DNA from: Atopsyche davidsoni
Lineage: Eukaryota > Arthropoda > Insecta > Trichoptera > Hydrobiosidae
Direction of reading: 5' to 3'
Assembly: GCA_022113835.1 (NCBI GenBank)
Contig: JAILWY010000005.1
Coordinates: 8,946,501-9,010,500 of the forward strand
DNA length: 64,000 nucleotides
Under the pieces are notes generated by a model. It was not told the origin of the DNA. It saw nothing but the letters and a program-made list of their open reading frames with translations, and made no database searches. Of the stretch, positions 36,301 through 48,238 are shown in pieces. Each line of letters begins with the position of its first letter. Within the stretch, counting starts at the first letter, position 1. The position numbers and the translations under genes are program-made.

Positions 36301-39300
36301 TATTGTTTTGAACAAAATTCTCAATACGAGCAAAAAAACTCTTGAGTTGAGTACTATTGAAACCAGTTGTTCTTGCAAGATCGCCTGTAACGAGCGATTG
36401 TGGACATTTTTCAAACTGTTAAAAATATGAATTGTCTTGGAACTGCTTCAATATTTGGGTAGTTTTCCTCAGACTTCACTTTACAACTTTTGTTTATATT
36501 GTGCTATATATGTAGCAAATATTTAACTGATTCTTGCACCTTTCATCTTCTGTCCTGCTTTATTGGCAAAACTCTGATCTTCCGGGTGGTAATGTAATCT
36601 TCCACGAATATTTAAAATATTCTTCCTCTTCAACTTGACGATTTGTACAATTATAATTGTAAATACAAAGTAAAAATAATTTCAGTGACAATACTTATAA
36701 ATAAGTTGTTGAAGCTTAATGCAGACAAGATAGAAGTTCTGCCACCTGTCTACTTCTTCAAAAGTTTCAGTGATACATACTGTATGAACATTTCTACAGT
36801 ACATTATATCACAATAATTACAAAAGGTGTCTTCAAACATATCTTGTGATTTTAATTTATGAGTTTCTCGATATATCGGTTGCTTTAAAAATGTGACGAT
36901 CACATCCTAAACTTTGGATACAACCTGGATTTATTATCAACCAATTTGGTGGGTTGCCTCTAGACCTTTCGATAAATTATAATATTTCAAACTATTGCTG
37001 TCTAACACACTTATTTTCAGTTTGGTTATTGAATGGTTCATATAACTTTCCATTTAACACAAATCGCATAATTTGCTTTGTCTCAATTTTCAATCTATTG
37101 AGCTTTAGCAATAAATTATAAATGACTGCTATAAATATGCAGTACAGAAAATCTTCCAAGTTTCCATTATTTGTCAACGAGATCATAAAATGTACAAACA
37201 ATCATTTTAAATTCACTAAACATTTGGAATCTCTTTACTTCCAAGCTTCTTGATGTTTGGATCGTCGCTCAGTGAGCGGATCGAGTAGGTCATGATGAAT
37301 ATGATCAGTCAACGAGCCATCTCGGCGTACGAGGGAGACGCTCTCTAAGAGTCGAGTCGTCCTGTCCGCGATGTACGGTGAATCATTGTTCAAGTCAGGC
37401 TCAGGACTATCTTGAGACCAAACATTTTACGAACGATACAATTTCTTATACATGATAACAGCCATTTTGGAGAAAGCTCAGAGATTATGAAGTCACTGGA
37501 AAACAAATAAAAATTCATTTAGCTTGCCCGCCAAAACTGAGGAAAGTAGAAAGGAAATGTTAATGAGTGAAGCTCTAATAAGCTGGAAGCAAATTAAAAC
37601 AGGAATCATTATGTGTCATTTTACATCTATTTTATTTAGGCTCCATATATGCCGGCATGGCGGCTTGTGGACATTTGACCCTATTAACCTGAACCTGGAC
37701 TTGAGTTTGATAAAACAGCACTCTGATAAACTGAAAACTTAATACATAATAACGGTTCTCTCATTATAGGAAGTGCTCACAGGCCGCCACTAATATTTTT
37801 AATACTTCATTTTAGGCTTTCAATTTAAAAATTTCCTTTTACATATTAACCAACAATATTTTAATTCTACCAAGCTGAAAGTGCTTGTTCAAGCTTTACG
37901 ATACACATGGTGAAAACATTACACACAGAGTAGTTAACATGTTAATAAAACAGGGCTCCACAAATAACGATTTAATGAAAAGCAAATATTTTCAAAAAAT
38001 CTTAGCTGCTCATTTCAGGCTGGCGATTGCCATTCCAGATTTTGAAATTAATTGTTGACAACAAACCGAGCTTCATATCAATTTATCATCAGTATTGAAA
38101 CATTTGTTGAATGCTAAAGAAAAAAACATTGTTTTATTGTCATTGTGCCAAATATCTTTAATAGTTACATAGTATATGCTGAAAATACTGTTTTGAATCA
38201 GAAAATAAATACAATAGATTAGTCATCTATAGAATCCTAGGTGAAAAGTTCAAACCCAGGAGCTTAGACCCATTTAACCAAAGTTAATTATCTCCCTCAT
38301 AATAACTGTGATAATGTTACATGTGATAATTTAGTCGTAATAATTGTACAGCAGTTAAATACATATGCCATACATATGCCAACACAATAAAACTAAAAAA
38401 TATGATATCAAATTATCACATGATGTGTTTTCATTATAATAAAAAACTTGAGATTACCATTATGTACTAACACTGAAAAGAGCTGATAATTTATTGTACA
38501 ATTCATACCATTGATAAAAAATTTAACTGAGTTTAAAATCATTTGTAGAGCTCTGATTTTTTTGAAAAGGAGTACAAAAATATTATTTTACCGGAGAAGG
38601 AAAACATCAATCAAAGAATCTGTAATACATACCTGGCAGGAGAAGAGGGTCCGGGTTCTCTTTTCACAGTGCCGTCCCTGTCACTTATATTCCCATCATC
38701 ATATCTGCGCCTATTGATGGATTAGTACAATCGGTTAAGCATGATACTTCAATCTTGTTAGCTCATTAAACCTATCACAGAACTACAATTTAAAAAAGAG
38801 GTGAAAATCTGCCTTCAAGTTACTCACCCATATTGCTGTCCACTGCTGCCGACATAGTCTCCTCTGTCTTGATATCTATTGCTTTTGTGATCATTTCCTT
38901 GGGATGAATATTCTGAAATATCAGGTTATTACAGAATTCATTTGTTTTTTTTACATTACTGTATTTTATTTATTTATTTATTTTCATATTTAAATGTACC
39001 TTTATTTGTTTGGTAACCTCCCTCCTGTGCATGATGTCGGTGATACGGCTGTTCATAAGAACTGTGGGTTCTCTTATATGGCTGGTCTCCCCTTCCCTGA
39101 TATCTGTTTCCTTGTTCATTTCTATTGTATGGTCCAGATCCTCCAGCACTTCTGCAAAAAAAAGAAACAATTAATTATTTTCTTAAAGTATTTAAAATAT
39201 ATAAAGTCATTATAAATCAATCTACCATTACCTGTTATGGTCCCTTGAATCTTGCGCTTTGTCTTTGTGGTAGCCATGCTTAGTTTGACCATTTCTCTCG

Positions 39301-42300
39301 GTAGCATAAGTGCTGCTAGAATAATTTTCATATTTCTGGTTGTAGCCTCGATCGTGTCTTCTGCTGCTGCCCTCGTAGTACTGACTGGAGTGGCCATGTT
39401 TATCATTTGAATATTTAGTATGGGACTCATGAGGCTGGTTGCGAGAGTCACTCTTATAATACTCCCGGTCAGCAGAGCTTCCACCGCCTGAGTGATGTGA
39501 CCTCGAAGAATATTTAGCAACAGGTCGCTGTTCAGTTCTTTCATTGGAGTGCCTGCGATACGACCTATGGAAATGCAAACAATTTAAATTAGATCACGGT
39601 GTTCACAGCTCCTACAATTGAGTGAGTATATCTCAAGTACTGTGTTCAAGTAATTACTTGTTATAGTCGTAGCTTGTCGGCAGCTTGGCATGTCTTGACA
39701 CTTCCTCATTTTCTGAAGAGGAAATAAGGTTTTCAGCACTCGAGTGGGCAGCACTGACATGACGATCTTTTTCTAAGCAAATGCTTTTTATTTTATGACT
39801 TCTGACATCCTTTTCCACCACTTTTGGTTCTGTGTTAAATAAAAAAAAACATATATTTATCAGGTAATTAAGCTAAAAAAAATTATACTTAAAAACCACT
39901 ATTAATTGGGGAAAAAATATGACAGATATTTTTATGTTCGGAAAAAATATATTTTTATTTTTTAAAAAGATAAGTGAACTAATCTTATCAAAATTAGAAA
40001 ATAAAAATTTGAAGTGCTGTTATACATAATAGGTCAGTGAAGCAGTGGTAATAACTTTATATATGATTTTTTAAATACGATTTTGCTTCAAATTATAGCA
40101 TGTTACCTTCAAAAGTCAATTCAATATCAATTGTAACCACATTACTTGATCTAGAACTTCAACATTTCATATAAAAATAATATTATTTTCATGCCAATTT
40201 ACAAAAGTGTAAGGTGGAAATTTTTTTTTTTGTCTGTCATTTTTTTAAGTCGACTAATTTTAACAACTGTGGCTCAGATGATGTTAAGAAATCCTCTGAA
40301 TATAAAAATTTATATTTCAATTCAGATCAACACAGCATCTTTATTATGCTTATTGTCACCGTGGAAACTTTCAACCCACTCAGGATTAGACTACAGCAGC
40401 TTCTTCAACAATAATTGTTTTTAAAATTTATTTATGAAAAACAATAAAACTTTACAAATAGCAAAAATATGATAAATTAGATTTAGTCAAAATTAAATTT
40501 AACTTTAAAAATGAAATGAGCAAGAGATAGAAGGGAAATAAAAATGAAAAACTAAAATATATTTTAACTCAACGTTCACCGTTATGTGTATATTTTCGAT
40601 TGGACAAGGCAGACTTTAAGTCAATGATTAATGAATTACAAACTGCTCAACGTGTTCTACAAAATGTTATTTTAAAAAGAGCATAAACATCTCAAAACAT
40701 TTCACCAGGAACACGCGAGAGGCATTTCACATCTAGACTTCTATCAGGTAAAATTTTATTTTGGGAATTAGCCTGAATTAAGTGTATGAATAAACATGAG
40801 TCATACAAAGTCAGGAGCTCAGTTTGCAGGATACCGGTTTATATACACTACAGTACTACATACACTGACCCGAGATATTAGGATGAATATTATATTTCTT
40901 ATTTTCACAACCTTCAAAATCAGAAACAATACTCAAGTATACTTTTTCTCAGAAAAATAAAATGAGAACAGTGGATTATTTACCACAAGTTCTAGCCAAC
41001 ATGCCAATCAAAAAAATAAAATTTATGAAAAAAATAAAAGGAAAATACTACAAAAAAATTCTACATAAAATTTAGATTTAATTTGAGAAATTGAGTACTA
41101 GTGCATTAGAAATTTTGTAATTTCTAAATTAAACAGTCTAGCAGAGTATATATATTTGTAAACATTTTCTTGGCACTAAACCACAAGGAAAGAGATGTAA
41201 CGGGGAGATAGTGAATCAGGGCCATCCAGTATCCAAGGGAACACTGTGGCCCTCCTGCCTGCTCGACTTCACCTACTCAATATGTTGCACAACAGTTTCC
41301 ATTTATAATTTCAATCATTTTCAAATGACCCTTAGGCGTATTTGTAAATATCAAATGACGATGAGATCATATTTGCCTAATTTATTTATACCGAAACAAG
41401 AACATAGATCATTTGATATCTTTGTAAAATAATCTGAAGCTGAATGTATTAAAAGTAATAAAGATAACAATTGATAACCTGATATTGATAATGTTATCTG
41501 AATAATATGCAAAAAAAGTTTATTTTTGGTTTTTATAACATCCAAAGAAGACTGGCATTTTAAATTTTAAAAGGGATTATCATGAAAAGAATAACTTTAA
41601 TAATGTGAAAATAAAAATAATTTACAGACTAAAATATAAGTGTTAGTATAAAGTTTTATAAGTATACATAACGCAATGGCTTTTAAAATAACTGTGATTT
41701 TGAGTTTTTAATAGTAAAGGTTGTGTTGTGAATTAGCATCCTTACACCAATGAGTGTAATGAAAAATGTAACAATTCCAAAGTGAAGAGCACTTGTGTAG
41801 TTATTAGTGTATGGTACATAAATATAAGAAAAATTGTTTAGCTAACATGGGTCCGGTTAATATATTTATATTATGATGTACAAATCTAAATAAGCACGGA
41901 AGTTACAAAAATGTTTTAACGAATTATGAAAATGATAATGACGATCATAGATTGGGAATAATTAGGTAATATTAATGATAACGGGGACACCTAGATGAAT
42001 TTCTGACGTCAGAAAATATCTTTTCAATTAAGAAATTGAGAAACAAGGTTAATTAAGGAAGCGTGTGTAACATCCATTAAAATTATATGTAACTATTAGT
42101 TTTGAGACTAACCTGAATAAGCCCTTTCACTATCAGAAGCATACCGGCGCTTCTTCGAGTGTTTGGCTGAATGTTTGTGCTTGTGCTTATGCTTCTTCTT
42201 CGACGGAGGACTGTCCTCTTCACTAGCAGAACTATCATCGTCATTTTCGGAATCACTGCCACTCTCATCAGAACTCACATAACGTTTCTTCTTGGAATGT

Positions 42301-42533
42301 TTGCGTTTCTTTTTCTTATGCTTTCGCTTTTTAGGAGACTCTCCGTCGGAATCGGAATCCGAGGAGGAATCATGCTTTTTCTTGTGTTTTTTGGGCTTTT
42401 TTGTCACTTCTTCTTCACTTGAATCTTCAGATGGATCGCTCTCCGATTTTTTCATCATTTTCCAAGCTCTTCTCTTGATACCTTCTAATTCGTCATTGAT
42501 TATTTCTCTGGTATGATGTTTTGTTTTCATCAT
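33350..42533 (-). CDS. SNIP1: SNIP1-type FHA-domain nuclear protein
   Basis: SNIP1 (Smad nuclear-interacting protein 1) is a nuclear FHA protein linked to the spliceosome and transcription factors. Exons in gene order: 42533-42113, 39829-39658, 39564-39232, 39151-39000, 38912-38828, 38704-38633, 35296-35222, 34836-34594, 34017-33803, 33573-33350. They total 1,992 nt, 663 codons plus stop. The first 500 residues are low-complexity: acidic serine blocks, Lys/His runs such as KKKHKHKHKHS, then Ser/Tyr/His/Gly-rich sequence. The C-terminus is the conserved part: LTEDTNTVNGVVVKYSEPPE, then RRWRFYPFKGD, ILYIHRQSGFLLGRDR, the phosphothreonine-binding core HPSVSKQHAALQYR, IIDLGSANGTFVNN and DVVKFGFSQREYVLLHE. 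Human SNIP1 has 396 residues, so this copy has a much longer N-terminus. The intron between 34594 and 34017 starts with GC rather than GT. It is divergent from ARMH3. Confidence 0.93.
36209..36234. repeat. (AT)13 microsatellite
   Basis: Thirteen uninterrupted AT units, preceded by two copies of TTGGCATTATCATATATA (starting 36180 and 36198). Confidence 0.8.
37235..37428 (-). pseudogene. Unrecognised coding-like fragment inside a SNIP1 intron
   Basis: About 64 codons are open on the minus strand to a TAA at 37235-37237. The composition is charged and non-repetitive (words such as SPEPDLNNDSPYIADR, TTRLLESVSLVRRDGS, DPLTERRSKHQEAWK), and it is clearly GC-richer than the intron around it. There is no start codon and no clear splice pair. 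It could be a remnant of a transposon or of a gene fragment, or an optional exon. I do not recognise the family. Confidence 0.25.
39830..42112 (-). other. SNIP1 first intron (2.3 kb)
   Basis: AT-rich intron between the coding first exon and the second exon. No gene or clear mobile element seen. Confidence 0.6.
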
Positions 42534-43558
42534 TTAATTAATGTGTAACGCTGAACATCCATGGAGCCAATAATATTTTGAGTGGTTTTAAGGAATGAAC
42601 GAGGGGGGAAAGCGCGATCACATCACAAAAAAACAAACATGGCGCTTCGCCAGATTCTCAGTGCGGTAACCATAGACAATATTGTATAAAAAATATATAT
42701 TATCGTCTATGGTAATTTAATACCGATTCGCTAATAATATAGCATCAAAGAAAATTCTTCATTTCCTTTCCCTCATTCTCTTGAACTCTTTGATTATAAT
42801 ACGTAATCTAGTAAATATTACTCATTTGTAATTAATACTAGCATTCAAGTAACTAAAAAATCTACATTTATACAAAATAATTTTAATAGTGACTAATATT
42901 GTTTTTTTCCGTACTTCGGATATTTTTTATGTATTTAATATTTTTATTTGAAACGTCATTTTTTATTATTATTATTTAGCCATGTACTAATACATAAATT
43001 AGTAAATTATAATTCGTCAAAACAAAGCTCTCTGTCCAATGATATATAAAATATAAATGTTTCGGTACCATTTTGATTGAATAAATATTACGTAGGAGAT
43101 TTTATTCGTTCCAGACCCAGCAAACTCTTTACCTGCAGCGAGGTGTGGGCTATAATTATCATCATATGCTACATTATGTTTTCGATCTCACTCAAGAAAG
43201 TTCTAATAATAAATTACTCTGAGCAAGATGAGGACGCACAGGTGCTTGATATTATTTGCCGGCGAAGATGTATTAAATAAGTCCAATGTTACCATCCCAG
43301 ACTGTCCACGTACAAATAATAAAACTCAATTTTTGACAGGTGATGGGTAAGATTTATTTTTATTTGTTTATTATTTATTTATTTACAAAACGATGCATAC
43401 TAAGTTATAAATATATGTGGCTTCTTTAAAAAAAATACTGTTGAATTTTAATTATATACAATCATCGAATTGAACAAATGAACACATGCATATGATGCTC
43501 ATTTAACCTCTGTTGGCATAAATACATTTTAAATATATTTTAATTTTTCAGAAATATC
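42534..43558. promoter_or_regulatory. Divergent promoter region between SNIP1 and ARMH3
   Basis: The two start codons face away from each other across 1,025 bp. A TTTTTCAG acceptor at 43543-43550, just before the ARMH3 ATG, suggests an intron in its 5' UTR, with a possible donor near 43347. A 9-bp inverted repeat (42669-42677 and 42705-42713, ACCATAGAC/GTCTATGGT) encloses AT-rich DNA. No TATA box can be named with confidence. Confidence 0.45.
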
Positions 43559-46500
43559 ATGGCTACTCGTAAAAGGAGTGGTTCTGGTTCCAAAAGGCAG
43601 CTCAAGGAGAAGGTTGTTCAGATTTATGAATCTTTTTTTCGTGGAGAAGATTTGACATCAAATAATCCAACATTCTGGGATGAGCTGTTTCTCTTGAAAC
43701 CAAAGGTCACTCAACTTGAAGCTGAAATACAGAAACTTAATCCTGAACATTTAACGACATTGAAGGATAATATTAATCTACTTTTTTCAAAATGTGTCGA
43801 CACATTAGGCCAAGAACATCAATTGAGGTAAACGCACACCAAAACTGTAGTACTTAAAAAAAAAACTTTACTACAGTCATAACTCTGATAATTAGACCAA
43901 TTATTTATCAGTAAATTAATTTTATTTTACAGAATAGTCTATTCTTTACAAACGCTGAGTGCACTAATAAGTTCAATATACAGAAAAATGCTTCAAGAGC
44001 CAGACTCCGATATAATCAACATAATGATAGGAATGACTTCAGCTGAGAATACAATGCAGAAATTACTGAATTGTTGTAATGATTTCTTGTCAGGTAGGTC
44101 TATTTTATTATGCATAAATAATTAACAGATTGTTTATTCTTTATGTTTGTTTTAATTTTAAGAGTCTTATTATATTGTAACACCTGTTTCTATATAATTG
44201 TACATTTAAGGACACCTGTCCTTAAATGTATACAAAACATAAGAGTATACATGTAAGATTATACTGTTTTAATTTATAAAATTTAATATTTTATCAGGGT
44301 TCAATCAGTACTCTTTCATTACCGGAATCATAGTATTTCTTTTCCATTTCTTGTTTACATCAACAATTCAGCTTTTAATCTTGGAATTAACTTTGGATAT
44401 TAAAATTAATCTAAGCAATTAGAGCAGTTAGTGTTTGTCAGGAATTATCTGATGAAAAAAGATAGGGTAATGTTAAGATTCATGATCAAACACACGAATC
44501 TCAACATCTAACAGTTATCAAACTGTGAATAAGGGTTTGGAGAACCTTGCCAAAATGTCAAAATAAATAGGCAATCACAGAAGCTTGCTTCAGATCATTT
44601 AATGTTAAATTGCATTCATAATTTTTTCAGGTGAAGCTCCAGATAGTCTAAAAACTCATGTCCTCAAGCTATTGTTAGTTATTGCAACAGGTAAAGAGGA
44701 AGTCAGTGATAATCCGTTATTGGAATATTTTATGATCACATCACTATTCGAAGCTTTGATAAAACTTCTTTCTACTACTGCTGAAAGGCAAGTTCACGGT
44801 AAGTTTAAGATTAAGTAAAGATGATAAAGTATTTCTAAATATACAAGAAAACAACTTAGAAATCTTTAATTTTTGTTGTAGGCCATGATGCTGTTTTGCT
44901 TTTAACACTGTTAGTTAACTACAAGAAAGACGAGGCTGCAAATCCTTACATTGTAAAATTGTCAATTTTAGATGATGAACTGGCTCTCAATGGGTAAGTT
45001 ATTTTTTTTAAATATACATAGCATTAATGACTACTGATGTCAATGAAAATTTGTAGTTGAGAAGGATGCAGCGGATAATACAGACGCATGACATTTCCTG
45101 TTACCAACTTTAAATGCTTCATCACCCACCTCATCTTCTGTCATAGATATGGGCAGGTCATCACATCGGCTTTGGGGGGCTTCTGTTCTCGCTATGGGAG
45201 GGAACGTGCTAGTGGGGAAGGGGGAACGAGTGCAGGGGGAGGAGGCTGGCTAAGTTCCTTGACGTCCATGGTAGGAGGGATGTTCCTGAGTGGAGATGAC
45301 GTGACCGCCGGAAAGACTCATCAGATCAGGTGAGACTCTCTTAATGTCAATTGAATTAACAATATAATTTTAGAAAAATGGTATGCATATGAAATAAGAA
45401 AATGTTATCGCTTAGTAAAAAAAAAAATCCATTTCATTGGGTTATAAAGGTAATTTGTAAATATTTATTATTATCATAAAAAGTAAATTAACCACTGAAA
45501 GAACAAAACTCTTACAATAGCTGCATATAACATGCTAATCTTAATTAAATCCGACACGGATCCAAATCACGTTGATGAAAAATACCGGCAGAAAACATTG
45601 GCTATTATTAAATACTAGTAATGTAGCCCGTCACAAAATGACGTATTTGATGAACGATGCGTCTTTTGTTTTTTTTGTAAAAGTTCTAAATTTGAAATTC
45701 TCGCGGTGAACGACATCTCGCGGCGAAGAAGTGAATCATATAATTAAAGTTTAGCTAAAGCATATTTTAAAGTTTATGAATGAAAATATTATCCTATCGT
45801 CTTGAAATTCGGCACATAGCTGCGGAAAAATTTACTTAACTTATGTGCAAAAAATCAGCGTTGTATCTTTTAAGATATTCTATACAGAACGGAAAAACGA
45901 AACATACATACAAATAAACACACAATGGCTATTATTATAGTAGATTCAATAGATCCGCATTAAAAAAAGCCAATTGTGAATCTATTAAACATTTGATAAT
46001 CATTTATTTTTAAATCAGTTTTCAAAATATTGAATATGTATTCACAAGACATTCATTGAAGGAATAAAAAATTTAATATTCTTCAATGACATACATTAAA
46101 GGTTAAATATTGGCTACATAGATTGCACACATGTATATAATAGTTAAAATTGTTATAAGCCACGGCCACACTGGCCAATAGTATCAGACTGCGATAAGTA
46201 AATGCAAAATTTTTAGGATTTTTCTCAATATTGCATACTGTTAATTAGAACATATGTTAAATCCTAACTATCCTTATTTACTAAGTATTTCTTAATTTTT
46301 TTAATGTTAAGCAACACAGGGTGTTTTTTACAGAGCCAATAATGCCGTTTTGCTAGCCTTGTATGAAGCTGCTCACTTGAACAGAAACTTTATGACGACC
46401 CTTGCACACACCCAGAGTGACAGGCCCAGCGCTCCACCCTCTCCTGTAAACACGCTCTCCCACAACCAAGTATGTTTTCTAATACATTAAATGGAGCTCA

Positions 46501-48238
46501 CACTTTTTTTTATATGCCAATTTTTTGTTATTGAAGATAATAATTATGATTTAATTTAAAAAGTAGATTAAGCATTTAACGTTTTTTGACTCCAGGCGCC
46601 TCCCAGCAATGCAGATGAACTTGAATTGGACATAGCTCAACCGACTAATCTTCTTGTTACATTCTTCCAATATTGGTAAGATAATTTCACATAATTTAAC
46701 AACTATAATAATCAATTTTATAGTTGTTACTAACTATTTATGGCTTATATTTATAAATATTTTTTCCTCTAGTTCCATTGTCATGCAGGATACAAAGAGT
46801 GACCCCAGTATAAATAATTGTAAGCTGTGTTTTTTGATATTGACATGCATTTCTGAGGATCAATATGCCAATTCTATAATGCACGATTGCAATCTAACAT
46901 TCAAAGTGCAGTTACATAGACTTCCGATGCGTCATCGTAAAATTACTTTAGATAAGGAGGCCCCCTCCCAGACTCTTGCTGCTACTTTGATAGGTAAAAG
47001 AGAATAAATATACCGCAAGTTCTAAAATCTTAAAAAAGAATATATCCTTGAAAATACATAATACCAATTGTTTCCATTTACAGATTTGCTTGTTGAATTT
47101 ATTATGTCTCACATGATGAAGAGACTTCCAATGGAGCTTTATCTCCATTGCATCGGAGTGATCCATCGTCTTCTCTGCTACCAAAAGAGATGTAGGGTGA
47201 GGTTGGATTATCAGTGGAAGGAATTATGGTCTGGCATGATCTGTCTCCTTAAGTTTGTTGTCAACAACGAGTCGAACCTTTCAAAGAAAATGGATATATT
47301 CCATCTCTGTTTGCAATTAGTGAACATATTCAACTTGTTCATAACTTATGGTGATACATTTTTACCAACCCCTGCAAGTTATGATCAACTTTACTATGAA
47401 CTTATCAGGATGCATCAAGTTTTCGATAATTTGTATTCAATGGGTATGAGATTCGTTATATTTAAAACATTAATTGTATCGTGCATTTAGCTTATCTAGA
47501 GTATAAATTTTTTTATCTACACTTTTAGCACTTCGGTATTCAACTAGTGACAGTGAATACAAGGAAAAAGCCTTGAAGTTAGCTAACTGCCTTATCAATA
47601 TCAGGGCAATAATAAATCACTTCACACCAAAAATTGAAAGCTGGCTCGCTAGTCAGAGCCTTTCCACACCAAATGAAGACCAGGTCAGAATATTATTGAA
47701 ATGTATGGACTGTTGATTTTCTAATTGTATTAGTGGATGTCTACACTAATACAATTAGAAAATCTTACTGATTTTGAATGCTGCTTATCTAGACACATTA
47801 AATTATCATGTAGTTTCACATTTATTCTTTTGCAAACATCTTATTTTGGGATGAAATGGAATTCTTCTCAACCGTAAATAAAATAAGACTAGAAATTTAG
47901 GTAATTGTAAATAAAATAAATGTGAAGTAACAATTTTGATTTGTTGAATTTAATTCCACAGTGAACCTTTTAAAAGTCTATGCGGAAGTCCCTAAATAGT
48001 TTTTTTTTTGCAATTATTTTAGATTCTTGAAGTGGTCCGTAAAAACTACGACAGTTTGATGTTAAAGCTCCAGGATTCTCTAGATAAGTTTGAGCGCTAT
48101 GGAGAGCGGCCGACACATAGTGCTTTTCTGCAGGCAGCTTTAACGCAGACTGTGCGGGATACAAGGATGCACGTGGACTACGCGGGAGCAGACCTCAGAG
48201 GCCTCTCACTGCTACTCGAGGGAACTGTCTTGTCATGA
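43559..48238 (+). CDS. ARMH3: ARMH3 (armadillo-like helical domain-containing protein 3, C10orf76 type)
   Basis: ARMH3 is a cytosolic Golgi-associated helical-repeat protein known to work with GBF1 and PI4KB. Exons: 43559-43827, 43933-44093, 44631-44798, 44882-44993, 45147-45329, 46334-46469, 46596-46675, 46773-46993, 47084-47443, 47529-47683, 48023-48238. Total 2,061 nt, 686 residues plus stop; the human protein has 689. Matches run end to end: [13 protein letters not shown] and [12 protein letters not shown] near the start, [28 protein letters not shown] with [21 protein letters not shown], then [46 protein letters not shown] and [14 protein letters not shown]. The glycine/serine loop in exon 5 ([20 protein letters not shown]) is a variable linker. 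The last 35 residues differ from human. An AATAAA at 48250-48255 is only 12 bases past the stop. Confidence 0.95.
44201..44230. repeat. 30-bp near-perfect palindrome in ARMH3 intron 2
   Basis: Fourteen-base arms (44201-44214 and 44217-44230; TACATTTAAGGACA and its exact complement) flank a two-base centre CC. It lies in non-coding sequence. Confidence 0.7.
45600..45955. repeat. Interspersed repeat in ARMH3 intron 5
   Basis: The stretch starts near CTATTATTAAATACTAGTA and ends near GGCTATTATTATAGTAGAT. It contains TTGAAATTCGGCACATAGCT and a CATACATACAAA run. That combination is typical of 3' ends of widespread insect retroposons. No full-length frame is present. The boundaries are approximate and the family is not named. 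Confidence 0.35.
47715..47764. ncRNA. Perfect 21-bp hairpin in ARMH3 intron 10
   Basis: The arms 47715-47735 and 47744-47764 are exact reverse complements over 21 bases, with an 8-base loop GATGTCTA. It could be a mirtron-like or endogenous siRNA hairpin, or a cruciform-forming rearrangement scar. The type label is tentative, since transcription as a stable RNA is not shown. Confidence 0.3.

Larger units (their letters stand above)
35297..38632 (-). other. Large SNIP1 intron (3.3 kb) with simple repeats and a coding-like patch
   Basis: Mostly AT-rich. It contains an (AT)13 run at 36209-36234 next to an 18-bp direct repeat (36180-36215), and a GC-richer minus-strand open patch at 37235-37428 listed separately. 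I see no other gene. Confidence 0.5.

Noticed and set aside
42171..42516. Plus-strand frames opposite SNIP1 exon 1
   Set aside because: Phe/Leu-rich reverse reading of Lys/Ser-rich codons; the minus-strand frame is the real exon.
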